Of a stretch of DNA of 64,000 nt, positions 33,692 through 42,334 are shown piece by piece. The notes under the pieces were generated by a model, which saw nothing but the letters and a program-made list of their open reading frames with translations, was not told the DNA's origin and ran no database searches. A program made the translations under genes and the position numbers. Source of the DNA: Alphaproteobacteria bacterium (lineage in GTDB: Bacteria > Pseudomonadota > Alphaproteobacteria > Sphingomonadales > Kordiimonadaceae); assembly GCA_013372975.1 (NCBI GenBank), contig JABXIS010000019.1:1-64000 (forward strand), read 5' to 3'. Numbering within the stretch: position 1 is the stretch's first letter; every line of letters starts with the position of its first letter.

Positions 33692-34981
33692 TTGGCACAA
33701 CAGATTGAACATACCGGCTCATTCTATGCAGCCACCGCGAACCAGACATTGGACCGCCCCGCTCTCTCTGGCGACATTGAAGCTGATATTTGCATCGTTG
33801 GCGCTGGCTTCACAGGCATGGTCACAGGCTTGACTTTGTCTGAGCTTGGTTATGATGTGGTAATTCTGGAAGGTGCCAAGGTGGGCTGGGGCGCTTCGGG
33901 CCGCAATGGCGGCCAGATCATCAATGGCTTCAGCCGTGAAATTGGCTATATCGAGGAAGTGGCTGGCCCAGAAGGAGCCAAGGCACTAGCCTCCCTTGCG
34001 CTTGAGGGCGGCAATGTCATTCGCGAGCTGGTTTCCCGCTACGGCATCCAGTGTGACCTTAAATACGGCTCTGTGCTTGCTGCCTATACAGACAAACAGG
34101 TCCGCAGCCTGGGCGAAACAAAAGCGATGTGGGAATCACGCGGCAGAAACGGCATTGAGATGCTGGATCGCCGGACGATCCGCGATCATGTGGGTACTGA
34201 CAAATATGTTGGTGGCTGGATCGACCATAAAGGTGGTCACATCCACCCGCTCAACCTGGTGCAAGGCGAAGCGGCTGCGGCCGAATCCAAAGGCGCTCGA
34301 ATTTTCGAACAAACCCGTGTCGTACGGGTTGATCACCATCTGAATACACCAGTTGTGCACACGGAAGGCGGTTCGGTTACAGCCCGTTCTGTTGTTCTGG
34401 CAGGTAATGCTTATCTCGGTAAAACCGTGAAACAGCTCTACCCCAAAATCTTGCCCGCCAGTACCCAGATCATCGTAACCGAACCGCTTTCCGATTCCTT
34501 GGCCAAGGAAATTCTGCCTACAGACATGTGCGTTGAAGATGCCAATTATGTACTCGATTACTTCAGGCTCACGGCTGACAAGAGACTGCTTTTTGGCGGC
34601 GGTACTGTTTATGGCGGTGCAGACATCAAAGATGTTGAGAAAGCACTTCGTCCCAATATGGAAAAGCTCTTCCCAATGGCCAAGGACCTGAAGGTCGACT
34701 ATGGCTGGCAGGGCAACATAGCACTGACGTGGTCGCGCCTGCCCCATGTGGGCCGACTTGGCAAAAGTACTTATTTTGCCCATGGCTACAGCGGCCACGG
34801 CGTAACCAGCTCGCATATGATGGGGCGCTTGCTCGCGCATGCACTTCACGGCGATGCCAGCCATTTCGATGTCTTTGAAGGGATGCCTGCAAGAAGCTTC
34901 CCCGGTGGGCAGCTTCTTAGTGTACCATTGAGCACGTTGGGATGCTGGTGGTATTCGCTTAGAGATAAACTGGGCGTTTAG
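33692..34981 (+). CDS. puuB: Gamma-glutamylputrescine oxidase-like FAD enzyme (copy 2)
   Basis: A 429-residue DAO-family flavoprotein, paralogue of the oxidase at 29238, with ADICIVGAGFTGMVTGL for FAD binding, VGWGASGRNGGQIINGF and YSGHGVTSSHM near the end. It should oxidise gamma-glutamylated polyamine to the aldehyde. No ATG fits the N-terminus: I choose TTG 33692, with AAGGTG five bases before, giving MAQQIEHTGSFYA. An earlier TTG at 33605 would run through the operator region and adds 29 hydrophobic residues unlike the family. It is the first gene of the rightward arm. Confidence 0.9.
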   Translation: MAQQIEHTGSFYAATANQTLDRPALSGDIEADICIVGAGFTGMVTGLTLSELGYDVVILEGAKVGWGASGRNGGQIINGFSREIGYIEEVAGPEGAKALASLALEGGNVIRELVSRYGIQCDLKYGSVLAAYTDKQVRSLGETKAMWESRGRNGIEMLDRRTIRDHVGTDKYVGGWIDHKGGHIHPLNLVQGEAAAAESKGARIFEQTRVVRVDHHLNTPVVHTEGGSVTARSVVLAGNAYLGKTVKQLYPKILPASTQIIVTEPLSDSLAKEILPTDMCVEDANYVLDYFRLTADKRLLFGGGTVYGGADIKDVEKALRPNMEKLFPMAKDLKVDYGWQGNIALTWSRLPHVGRLGKSTYFAHGYSGHGVTSSHMMGRLLAHALHGDASHFDVFEGMPARSFPGGQLLSVPLSTLGCWWYSLRDKLGV

Positions 34982-35011
34982 CCCGAAGGTGGGACTGTGG
35001 GGAATATTTCG

Positions 35012-35851
35012 ATGACGGCAGAGCGGCGCATTTTAGGCCTGAAACCGGAAAGCTTGTTTCAGCTTTTTAAATACACGATATACACGCTGATTTTTTTCAA
35101 TCTGATCTATTTCCTGCGTGAGGAATATCTAGCGACCGCAGCCCGCTTCCCGGAAGGCGTCGGCTTTGGCATGCTGATTGATGCCTTTTCACAGTCCACC
35201 GACTCATTCGCCTGGCTCGTTCTACTTCTCGCTTTCGAGCTTGAAACCTATGTGATCCCCGATGAAAAGCTTAAAGGTGCTGTAAAGTGGGGCCTCAATA
35301 TCGTTGCAGGCATTTGTTATGTTCTGATCACGCAAGCCCTTATTGGTTATATCAACCACTGGGAAGTTATCACGGAATTCTCGCCTTATGCAGGTGTGGC
35401 GTGTAGCGTTGCGGGAACTGATGCGACGCTTGCCGTCGATCTTTATGAGTTCCTGCCCCTTACCACAGAGAATTGTGGGCAACTTGCCACTAACCAGACC
35501 TTCTACAACGCGGGCCTCAATAGCTTTGCAACTGCCGAAATGGCACCTGAACTCTATAATCTTGCACTGACCGATGTAGTGAATGCCTCAACCTGGCTGC
35601 TGATCGTCGTCGTGCTTTGGATCGACATTTTCCTGCAGTTGCGCGGTGAACTGACAGCCCGCCTCTATAAATGGAATGGCGCTGTTAAGGCTGTTCTTTA
35701 CCTAACCCTGATCGCCTGCTGCTCCTATTGGGCGTGGCTTGGTGATTTCATGGGCTTCTGGGATGCTCTTCTCTGGATTTTGGCCTTCTTCTTTATCGAG
35801 CTGAACCTCTTCAAGTGGCATTCCAGTGAAGAAGCGGAGGTCGCGGCATGA
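35012..35851 (+). CDS. Unrecognised six-helix membrane protein in the polyamine operon
   Basis: A 279-residue integral membrane protein I do not recognise. Helices are predicted near 16-38, 62-82, 94-116, 188-206, 222-243 and 246-266. A loop of about 70 residues (117-187) follows helix 3 and carries Cys residues in GVACSVAG and TENCGQL that could form a disulfide if it faces the periplasm. Charged residues occur in helices (LLAFELETYV, VLWIDIFLQL). It starts at ATG 35012 (GGGGA upstream) or GTG 34997. Its stop overlaps puuD by four bases (ATGA), so it is a true operon member between the oxidase and the hydrolase. Transporter, sensor or membrane anchor are all possible. Confidence 0.8.
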   Translation: MTAERRILGLKPESLFQLFKYTIYTLIFFNLIYFLREEYLATAARFPEGVGFGMLIDAFSQSTDSFAWLVLLLAFELETYVIPDEKLKGAVKWGLNIVAGICYVLITQALIGYINHWEVITEFSPYAGVACSVAGTDATLAVDLYEFLPLTTENCGQLATNQTFYNAGLNSFATAEMAPELYNLALTDVVNASTWLLIVVVLWIDIFLQLRGELTARLYKWNGAVKAVLYLTLIACCSYWAWLGDFMGFWDALLWILAFFFIELNLFKWHSSEEAEVAA

Positions 35852-36597
35852 AACCGATTGTAGCCATTATTTGCGATACCTCGAAGCAAGGCCCGCATAT
35901 GTATCATCAGGTTGGCGATAAATATGTCGAAGCACTTGTGCGCTGTGCTGATGTAACACCGGTCCTGATCCCGGCGCTTGATGAACCCGTTACAGCTGAA
36001 GAAATTTTCGCCATCGCCGACGGCATCCTGTTTACCGGCGGATACAGCAACATCCAACGCCACCACTATGGTGAAGCGGATGCACCCGAAGGTGAGCATG
36101 AGGACCCACGCCGCGACAAAAACACATTGCGGATGGTGGCTGCGGTCTTGGAAGCAGGTGTTCCCATGCTGGGGATTTGCCGCGGCCTGCAGGAACTGAA
36201 CGTAGCCATGGGCGGTACGCTCTATCCACGCGTTCATGAAATTGAAGGCCGCATGGACCATCGGGAAGACAAAAACGCCCCAGTGGACGTGCAGTATGGC
36301 CCAGCCCACGCGGTTTCCGTTCGTGATGGCGGCATGCTGCATGCCATCACCGGCGAAACCCGCTTTGATGTGAACACAGTGCACGGCCAAGCCATCCGGG
36401 ATGTTGCCCCCGCCCTTGCGGTAGAAGCCGTGGCAGACGATGAAACCATCGAAGCCGTATCAGTGATTGATGCCAAAGCATTTGCCCTTGCAGTGCAGTG
36501 GCACCCGGAATGGAAAGCCTGGGAAGACAAGCAATCCACAAAGATTTTCCAAGCGTTCGGCAATGCCGTGCGCGCCCATAAAGCTAACCGAAGCTAA
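35848..36597 (+). CDS. puuD: Gamma-glutamyl-GABA hydrolase
   Basis: A 249-residue class I glutamine amidotransferase-like hydrolase releasing GABA and glutamate from gamma-glutamyl-GABA. The nucleophile elbow is GICRGLQELN (Cys111) and the catalytic His/Glu lie in VQWHPEWKAW. ILFTGGYSNIQRHHYGE and the FDVNTVHGQAI region match PuuD proteins. ATG 35848 follows GGAGG and overlaps the stop of the membrane-protein gene. It supplies the only hydrolase of the locus, serving both synthetase/oxidase pairs. Confidence 0.93.
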   Translation: MKPIVAIICDTSKQGPHMYHQVGDKYVEALVRCADVTPVLIPALDEPVTAEEIFAIADGILFTGGYSNIQRHHYGEADAPEGEHEDPRRDKNTLRMVAAVLEAGVPMLGICRGLQELNVAMGGTLYPRVHEIEGRMDHREDKNAPVDVQYGPAHAVSVRDGGMLHAITGETRFDVNTVHGQAIRDVAPALAVEAVADDETIEAVSVIDAKAFALAVQWHPEWKAWEDKQSTKIFQAFGNAVRAHKANRS

Positions 36598-36642
36598 CAA
36601 AGAGGACAGTAGGCCCAGCAATGGGCCCTGCATTGGTGATCC

Positions 36643-38004
36643 ATGTATGATGCAAAGCGCATCGAAGAGCTGGATAACTGGCTGAAAGCCGAAAACATTG
36701 ACGACATCGAATGTATGGTGGCGGACAACGCGGGTATCGCCCGCGGCAAGTCCATGCCCCGCGTCAAATTTATTGAAGGTTTGAAATCACGAGGCCTCAA
36801 GCTGCCCGAGCCTGTTTTCGGCCTGACCATCACGGGCGATTACGCCCTGAATGACCATCTGGTAGAAACCGAACGTGATGTCATCCTGATGCCTGATCTG
36901 GACACGCTGTGCATGACACCGTGGCAACCAGAGCCGACGGCGGCTGTAATCTGCGATGCAGAGCTGGAAAACGGTGATCCTTGCGTATTTTCGCCTCGTC
37001 AGGTGCTGAAGAACGTTCTGAAACTGTATGAGGACGAAGGCTGGCAACCAATCGTTGCTCCTGAGTTCGAATTTTACCTGATCGACCGGCAAGAAGATGT
37101 GGAATCTTCGCCAATTTCCCCTGTCGGTGCCTCAGGCAGAAGGGATGTGGGCTCTGCCCCCTATTCCATCGACAGTTTGGACGAATATGCCGCCTATTTC
37201 GATGATGTGTATGACGCGTGCGAGGCACAGCGCATCGATGTGGATGAATTGATCCATGAAGCTGGCCCCGCACAATTTGAGTTCAACGTGACACACGGCC
37301 CGGCCCTTCAGGTTGCGGATCAGTCCTTCCTGTTCAAGCGCATCCTCCGGGCTATTGCTATCCGACACAATATGTTCTGTACCTTCATGGCCAGCCCATA
37401 CCCGGATAGCTACGGCAGCGCAATGCACATTCACCAGTCCGTAGTCGACATCAAAACTGGCAAAAACATCTTCGCAAATGAGGACGGCAGCCATTCTGAC
37501 CTGTTCCTCAGCCATATCGCTGGCCTGCAGAAATACCTGCATGAATCCATGCCTTTGTTTGCGCCATTCGTGAACAGCTACCGCCGTTTCTCATTGGCGT
37601 GGTCAGCGCCTACCAATACCCACTGGAGCCGGGAGAACCGCTCAGTTGGCTTGCGCGTACCAAGCGGCCCCAAAGAAGCGCGGCGCATTGAAAACCGTAT
37701 TGCAGGCTCCGATGTGAACCCCTATTTCGCGATCGCAACCTCGCTGGCATGTGGTTACATCGGCATGAAAGAAGGTCTTGAGCCTTCTCCTGAATTCAAG
37801 GGTTCCGCCTATGAAACGCGCGGCAAGGCGCTTCCACGCCACTTCCTTGAAGGCATGAAGAACATGCGCCGCTCCAAAGCGATCAAAGAAGTTTTCGGTG
37901 AGGCCTTCGTGGAAACCTATCTCGATGCCAAGGAAATGGAATATGACAGCTATTCATCTGTTCTAAGCCCTTGGGAAACAAAATATCTTTTGCTTACGGT
38001 GTAA
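36643..38004 (+). CDS. puuA: Gamma-glutamylpolyamine synthetase (copy 2)
   Basis: A 453-residue glutamine synthetase-family enzyme, paralogue of the protein at 30557. The N-terminus IECMVADNAGIARGKSMP, the metal-site APEFEFYLIDRQE, GSAMHIHQSV and the RRIENRIAGSDVNPYFAIA end segment are all typical. It should couple glutamate to putrescine or another polyamine. Sequence differences from copy 1 are spread over the whole length, so this is an old duplication or separate acquisition, not a recent copy. The spacing to puuD is 45 bases. Confidence 0.93.
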   Translation: MYDAKRIEELDNWLKAENIDDIECMVADNAGIARGKSMPRVKFIEGLKSRGLKLPEPVFGLTITGDYALNDHLVETERDVILMPDLDTLCMTPWQPEPTAAVICDAELENGDPCVFSPRQVLKNVLKLYEDEGWQPIVAPEFEFYLIDRQEDVESSPISPVGASGRRDVGSAPYSIDSLDEYAAYFDDVYDACEAQRIDVDELIHEAGPAQFEFNVTHGPALQVADQSFLFKRILRAIAIRHNMFCTFMASPYPDSYGSAMHIHQSVVDIKTGKNIFANEDGSHSDLFLSHIAGLQKYLHESMPLFAPFVNSYRRFSLAWSAPTNTHWSRENRSVGLRVPSGPKEARRIENRIAGSDVNPYFAIATSLACGYIGMKEGLEPSPEFKGSAYETRGKALPRHFLEGMKNMRRSKAIKEVFGEAFVETYLDAKEMEYDSYSSVLSPWETKYLLLTV

Positions 38005-38007
38005 GTT

Positions 38008-39387
38008 ATGAACGAACAATCAAATCGCACGAAATACTGGCAAAGCCAGGACGCAGACCATCACCTTCACCCTTTCACATCGCATCCGGCGCTGCGTGAG
38101 CGCGGCGTCCGTATGATCACCGGTGCCAAGGGTATCTATCTTGAAGATAGCGAAGGCGAGAAGATCCTCGATGCCATGGCGGGTCTCTGGTGCACACAGA
38201 TCGGCTATGGTAATGAAGAAATGGTAGAAACTGCGGCGGATGCCATGCGCAACCTCAGCTACTACAACCTCTTTTTCATGACGTCGAATCCTTACGCTAC
38301 CGAGCTTGCCGCCAAGATCGCTGAGAAGACGCCAGGTGATGTCAATCAGGTGCTGTTTGCCTGCTCCGGCTCTGAAGCAGTTGATAGCGCGTACAAGCTG
38401 GTAAAATATTACTGGAACCTGAAGGGCCAGCCAAACCGCAAACAGTTCATTGCGCGCGAACGGGCTTACCATGGTTCTACAACGGTGGCAGCGTCTCTTT
38501 CCGGCCTTACGGGCATGCATCCGCAGTTTGATCTGCCACTTGAGGGTATCCACCATGTGGGCCCGACGCCTCATCACTACAAATTTGGCGGTGATCTCTC
38601 GGAAGAAGACTTCTGCGACCAGTGTGTTCAGGCAATCGAAGACAAAATCCTCGAGCTAGGCCCTGAGAATGTGGCAGCTTTTGTTGGCGAGCCTGTCATG
38701 GGTGCCGGCGGCATGATGCCGCCACCTGAAGGTTATTGGCCCAAGGTTGAAGCGCTTTGCCGAAAATATGGCATCCTCCTTTGGTGTGATGAAGTGATCA
38801 CCGGCTGGGGCCGCACAGGCGAATGGTTCGGTTCCACCTATTACGGTATCCAACCTGACATCATCACCATGGCGAAAGGCCTTTCATCAGGCTATCAGCC
38901 GATTTCCGCCGTTGCGCTCGGTGGTGATATCGCCACTCAAATCGCGAAAAGCGATGAAGAGATGGTTCATGGCTTCACCTATTCTGGGCACCCGGTAGCC
39001 TGTGCCGTTGCACTGAAGAACATCGAAATCATGGAACGCGACGGGCTTGTGGCCACTGATGCCGCAAAAGCCCGCATCGCTTACTTCCAGGAAAAGCTGC
39101 AAACCCTTGCCGACCATCCGCTGGTCGGTCAGGTGCGCGGTGTTGGCATGCTTGGTGGGCTTGAGCTCGTAAAAGACAAGGCTACCAAAGAGCCGTTTGA
39201 TCCTGCACTCGACGTTGGCTTCAAATGCCGTGAACATTGCTTTGGCAACGGACTGATCATGCGCGCTGTGGGCGACAGCATGATCCTGTGTCCGCCGCTC
39301 GTGATCACCGATGATGAAATAGATGAGCTTGTCACCAAGGCGCGCCTGGCGCTTGACCTGACAGCCAAACAGATTGGCGTGATGTAG
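38008..39387 (+). CDS. spuC: Putrescine:pyruvate aminotransferase-like enzyme
   Basis: A 459-residue class III PLP aminotransferase resembling Pseudomonas SpuC, which transfers an amino group from putrescine or other diamines to pyruvate. Marks are HHLHPFTSHPALRERG at the start, GLWCTQIGYGNEEM, FACSGSEAVDSAYKLVKYYW, LLWCDEVITGWGRTGEW and the Schiff-base Lys in TMAKGLSSGYQPISAV. It starts 3 bases after puuA2. It gives the locus a transamination alternative to the oxidases, making the aminoaldehyde without H2O2. Confidence 0.92.
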   Translation: MNEQSNRTKYWQSQDADHHLHPFTSHPALRERGVRMITGAKGIYLEDSEGEKILDAMAGLWCTQIGYGNEEMVETAADAMRNLSYYNLFFMTSNPYATELAAKIAEKTPGDVNQVLFACSGSEAVDSAYKLVKYYWNLKGQPNRKQFIARERAYHGSTTVAASLSGLTGMHPQFDLPLEGIHHVGPTPHHYKFGGDLSEEDFCDQCVQAIEDKILELGPENVAAFVGEPVMGAGGMMPPPEGYWPKVEALCRKYGILLWCDEVITGWGRTGEWFGSTYYGIQPDIITMAKGLSSGYQPISAVALGGDIATQIAKSDEEMVHGFTYSGHPVACAVALKNIEIMERDGLVATDAAKARIAYFQEKLQTLADHPLVGQVRGVGMLGGLELVKDKATKEPFDPALDVGFKCREHCFGNGLIMRAVGDSMILCPPLVITDDEIDELVTKARLALDLTAKQIGVM

Positions 39388-39397
39388 GGAGTTTGCC

Positions 39398-40894
39398 ATG
39401 ACAGAAAAAACACACGGTTATTGGCGTGCAAAAGCCAAGGAAGCCAAAGTTCACACGCAGGCCTATATTGGCGGCAAACGTATGAACGCGGCCTCGGGCG
39501 AGACGTTTGAAACCATCAACCCCGCAACGGGTGAAGTGATCGCCGATATCGCAGCGTGCGACAAAGCAGATGTTGATCTGGCAGTGAAAGCGGCGCGTGA
39601 TGCGTTCAAAAGCGGCGTCTGGGCCGATCTCCATCCTTCCGAACGCGGCAAAGTGATGATCAAGTTTGCAGACTTGATGGAAAAACATGCCGATGAACTC
39701 GCGGTTCTTGAAGTGATGGACATGGGCAAGCCCATTTCTGACGCCGTTTCCATCGACATCCCTGCAAGTGTGAATTCCATCCGCTGGTATGGTGAAGCCG
39801 CCAACAAGGTGTTGGATGAGATCGCACCAACGGATCCGTCGGCACTGGCCATGATCACCCGTGAACCCATTGGCGTGGTGGCTGCGGTTGTGCCGTGGAA
39901 CTTCCCACTTCTGATGGCCTGCTGGAAGCTGGGCCCTGCCCTCGCAACCGGCAACTCCGTGATTTTGAAACCTGCTGAGCAGTCACCACTGACAGCGCTC
40001 CGGATCGCTGATTTGGCCGAAGAAGCAGGCATTCCTGCAGGCGTTCTCAATATCGTACCCGGCCTTGGCCACACAGCTGGCAAGGCGCTTGGCCTTCATA
40101 TGGATGTGGACGGCCTGGCTTTCACTGGCTCCACGCAAGTTGGCAAATATTTCATGGAGTATTCCGGCCAATCAAACCTGAAGCGCATCGCACTGGAATG
40201 CGGTGGCAAAAGTCCGCACATCATTATGGACGATTGCCCTGACCTTGATGCCGCTGCCCAGGCAGCTGCAGGGGCCATCTTCTTCAACCAGGGTGAAGTG
40301 TGCACCGCAGGCTCCCGCCTGCTGGTGGACAGCAAGATCAAGGACGAGTTCCTCGCCAAAGTACTCGAGGCAGCCAAAAGCTGGGTGCCCGGTGACCCGC
40401 TTGACCCTGCAACAAACCTTGGCGCCATAGTGGACGATAGCCAGCACAAGCGTGTTCTCAGCTATATTGACGTTGCAGGCAAAGATGGCGGCAAACTCAT
40501 GGCCGGTGGCGCAGCAGCACGCACCGAGACCGGCGGCTACTTCGTTCAGCCAACCATCTTTGACGGTGTAACGCCAGAGATGACCATTGCGCGTGAGGAA
40601 ATTTTTGGCCCGGTATTGGCTGTGATCGAATTTGACGGCGAAGAAGAGGCCATCGAGATCGCCAACAACACCATCTACGGCCTTGCGGCCGCTGTATGGA
40701 GCAAAGACATCAGCCGGGCGCACCGCATGGCGCGCGCGCTGCAGGCAGGTACCGTCTGGGTAAACTGCTGGGACCCAACAGGCGATCTTTCGATCCCGTT
40801 TGGCGGTTACAAACAGTCTGGTTTCGGGCGTGACAAATCTTTACACGCACTGGATAAATACACGAACCTGAAAACAACCTGGGTTCAGCTATAA
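39398..40894 (+). CDS. puuC: Gamma-glutamyl-gamma-aminobutyraldehyde dehydrogenase
   Basis: A 498-residue NAD-dependent aldehyde dehydrogenase, oxidising gamma-glutamyl-gamma-aminobutyraldehyde (or 4-aminobutanal) to the acid. Evidence: VVPWNFPLLMACWKLGPALA, the FTGSTQVGKYFM nucleotide loop, ALECGGKSPHIIMDDCPD with the catalytic Glu, and the catalytic Cys in NQGEVCTAGSRL. The C-terminus is PuuC-like (PFGGYKQSGFGRDKSLHALD). It begins 10 bases after spuC with GGGAG. A strong terminator follows, closing the enzyme part of the rightward arm. Confidence 0.94.
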   Translation: MTEKTHGYWRAKAKEAKVHTQAYIGGKRMNAASGETFETINPATGEVIADIAACDKADVDLAVKAARDAFKSGVWADLHPSERGKVMIKFADLMEKHADELAVLEVMDMGKPISDAVSIDIPASVNSIRWYGEAANKVLDEIAPTDPSALAMITREPIGVVAAVVPWNFPLLMACWKLGPALATGNSVILKPAEQSPLTALRIADLAEEAGIPAGVLNIVPGLGHTAGKALGLHMDVDGLAFTGSTQVGKYFMEYSGQSNLKRIALECGGKSPHIIMDDCPDLDAAAQAAAGAIFFNQGEVCTAGSRLLVDSKIKDEFLAKVLEAAKSWVPGDPLDPATNLGAIVDDSQHKRVLSYIDVAGKDGGKLMAGGAAARTETGGYFVQPTIFDGVTPEMTIAREEIFGPVLAVIEFDGEEEAIEIANNTIYGLAAAVWSKDISRAHRMARALQAGTVWVNCWDPTGDLSIPFGGYKQSGFGRDKSLHALDKYTNLKTTWVQL

Positions 40895-40903
40895 TTTGCA
40901 GGA

Positions 40904-40929
40904 GGCGCAGCCACACGGCTGCGCCTTTT
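40904..40929 (+). terminator. Terminator after puuC
   Basis: A perfect 9-bp stem GGCGCAGCC/GGCTGCGCC with loop ACAC is followed by TTTT. It lies between puuC and the NhaC-family gene, so the transporter-regulator pair may be expressed at a lower level by read-through or from its own promoter. Confidence 0.85.
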
Positions 40930-40947
40930 GATTTGGGAGGGGTTTGA

Positions 40948-42324
40948 ATGGAAACAGCGGCAGAACTTGGCCATCAGGGCATTATAACGCTGATACCTAC
41001 ATTGATTGTCCTTGTGCTCGCGGTAACACTCAGGCGGCCGATCGAGGCCCTGATGATCGGTGCGATTGCAGGCATCATCATGATTGATGGCGGCGACTTC
41101 ATCACCGTTACGGCAGAAACATCGATGCGGGTGTTGGCGGATGAGGACCTGATCTGGGTGATCCTCGTGTGCGGCGCCATGGGCAGCCTTATCGGCCTGT
41201 TTATCCGCACCGGGGCCCTTGCCGCCTTCGTTGATATTGTTACCCGGCGTGTCACCAGCCGCTTCAGTGCTCTCATGGCAACATGGGTTCTGGGCTGTGC
41301 CTTGTTCGTTGACGATTATCTCAACTCCATTACCGCGGGCGCCGCCATGCGCAAAATCACAGATAGCTACCGCGTGAGCCGCGAAATGCTGGCCTATGTG
41401 ATCGATACAACAGCCGCGCCCGTGAGCGTGATCATCCCCCTGTCCACGTGGGGCGTGTTTTTCGCATCCCTTCTTGTGGACACCGGCCTCGCCAAAGAGG
41501 GCCAGGGCATCTGGGCATATATCTCGGGCATACCCTATATGCTCTATCCCTGGATCGCGCTATTGATGGTGCCCCTGGTAGCAAGCGGTAAAATCCCGCT
41601 TATTGGGCCAATGAGAAAGGCTGAATACCGGGCGCGTGAATATGGCCAAACCATCCCGCCCGGAGCCGAACACATCCAGGAAGCCAACGAGGTCATTACT
41701 GAAAAGGAAGGTGTGAAACGTAATATCTGGCTGTTTGTCTTGCCTCTCGCGGCACTTGTCGGCCTGACAATCCACTATGACATGGAATTCCTGCCGGCCA
41801 CATACGCCACGCTTGGTTTGATGATTATTGCCATCCTTGTCATGCGCATCATGGACCATCACGATACTTTCAATACAGTAATCGACGGCTTCAAAACCAT
41901 GATCGAAGCACTGGCGATCATTTTCGCGGCGTACATGCTGAAAGATATCAACAGCCAGCTTGGTCTGACCAACTATATTCTGGAACTGACAAAACCCTTC
42001 ATGACGGCACAGACACTGCCCTTCATCGTGTTTGGTGTTATGGGGCTTATCGCGTTCGCTACAGGATCTAGCTGGGGCATGTTCGTGATTGCTCTGCCTG
42101 TAATTGCGGAACTGACAATCTCGTCTGGCGCCAGTGTCCCTCTGATTATTGGTGCGACGCTCTCTGCCAGCACATTTGGTAGTCACGCCTGTCTGTATGC
42201 CGATGCAACAGTGCTGACAGCACAAAGTTGTGGCACTACTTCCATCCAACACGCGCTTTCCCAGTTGCCTTATGCGGCGATTGCTGCGCTATTATCCTTG
42301 ATAGGGTTCGCCTTCCTTGCGTAA
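40948..42324 (+). CDS. NhaC-family transporter
   Basis: A 458-residue inner-membrane protein with about 11-12 helices in the Na+/H+ antiporter NhaC family. Typical stretches are GCALFVDDYLNSITAGAAMRKI, TTAAPVSVIIPLSTWGVFF, AFATGSSWGMFVIALPV and FGSHACLYADATVLTAQSCG. Members include sodium/proton and amino-acid or organic-cation antiporters. Its place between puuC and the GntR regulator suggests polyamine, GABA or amino-acid exchange, but this is inference from context. GGGAGGGG precedes the ATG. The gene ends 10 bases before the regulator. Confidence 0.9.
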   Translation: METAAELGHQGIITLIPTLIVLVLAVTLRRPIEALMIGAIAGIIMIDGGDFITVTAETSMRVLADEDLIWVILVCGAMGSLIGLFIRTGALAAFVDIVTRRVTSRFSALMATWVLGCALFVDDYLNSITAGAAMRKITDSYRVSREMLAYVIDTTAAPVSVIIPLSTWGVFFASLLVDTGLAKEGQGIWAYISGIPYMLYPWIALLMVPLVASGKIPLIGPMRKAEYRAREYGQTIPPGAEHIQEANEVITEKEGVKRNIWLFVLPLAALVGLTIHYDMEFLPATYATLGLMIIAILVMRIMDHHDTFNTVIDGFKTMIEALAIIFAAYMLKDINSQLGLTNYILELTKPFMTAQTLPFIVFGVMGLIAFATGSSWGMFVIALPVIAELTISSGASVPLIIGATLSASTFGSHACLYADATVLTAQSCGTTSIQHALSQLPYAAIAALLSLIGFAFLA

Positions 42325-42334
42325 GAAGGAGCTT

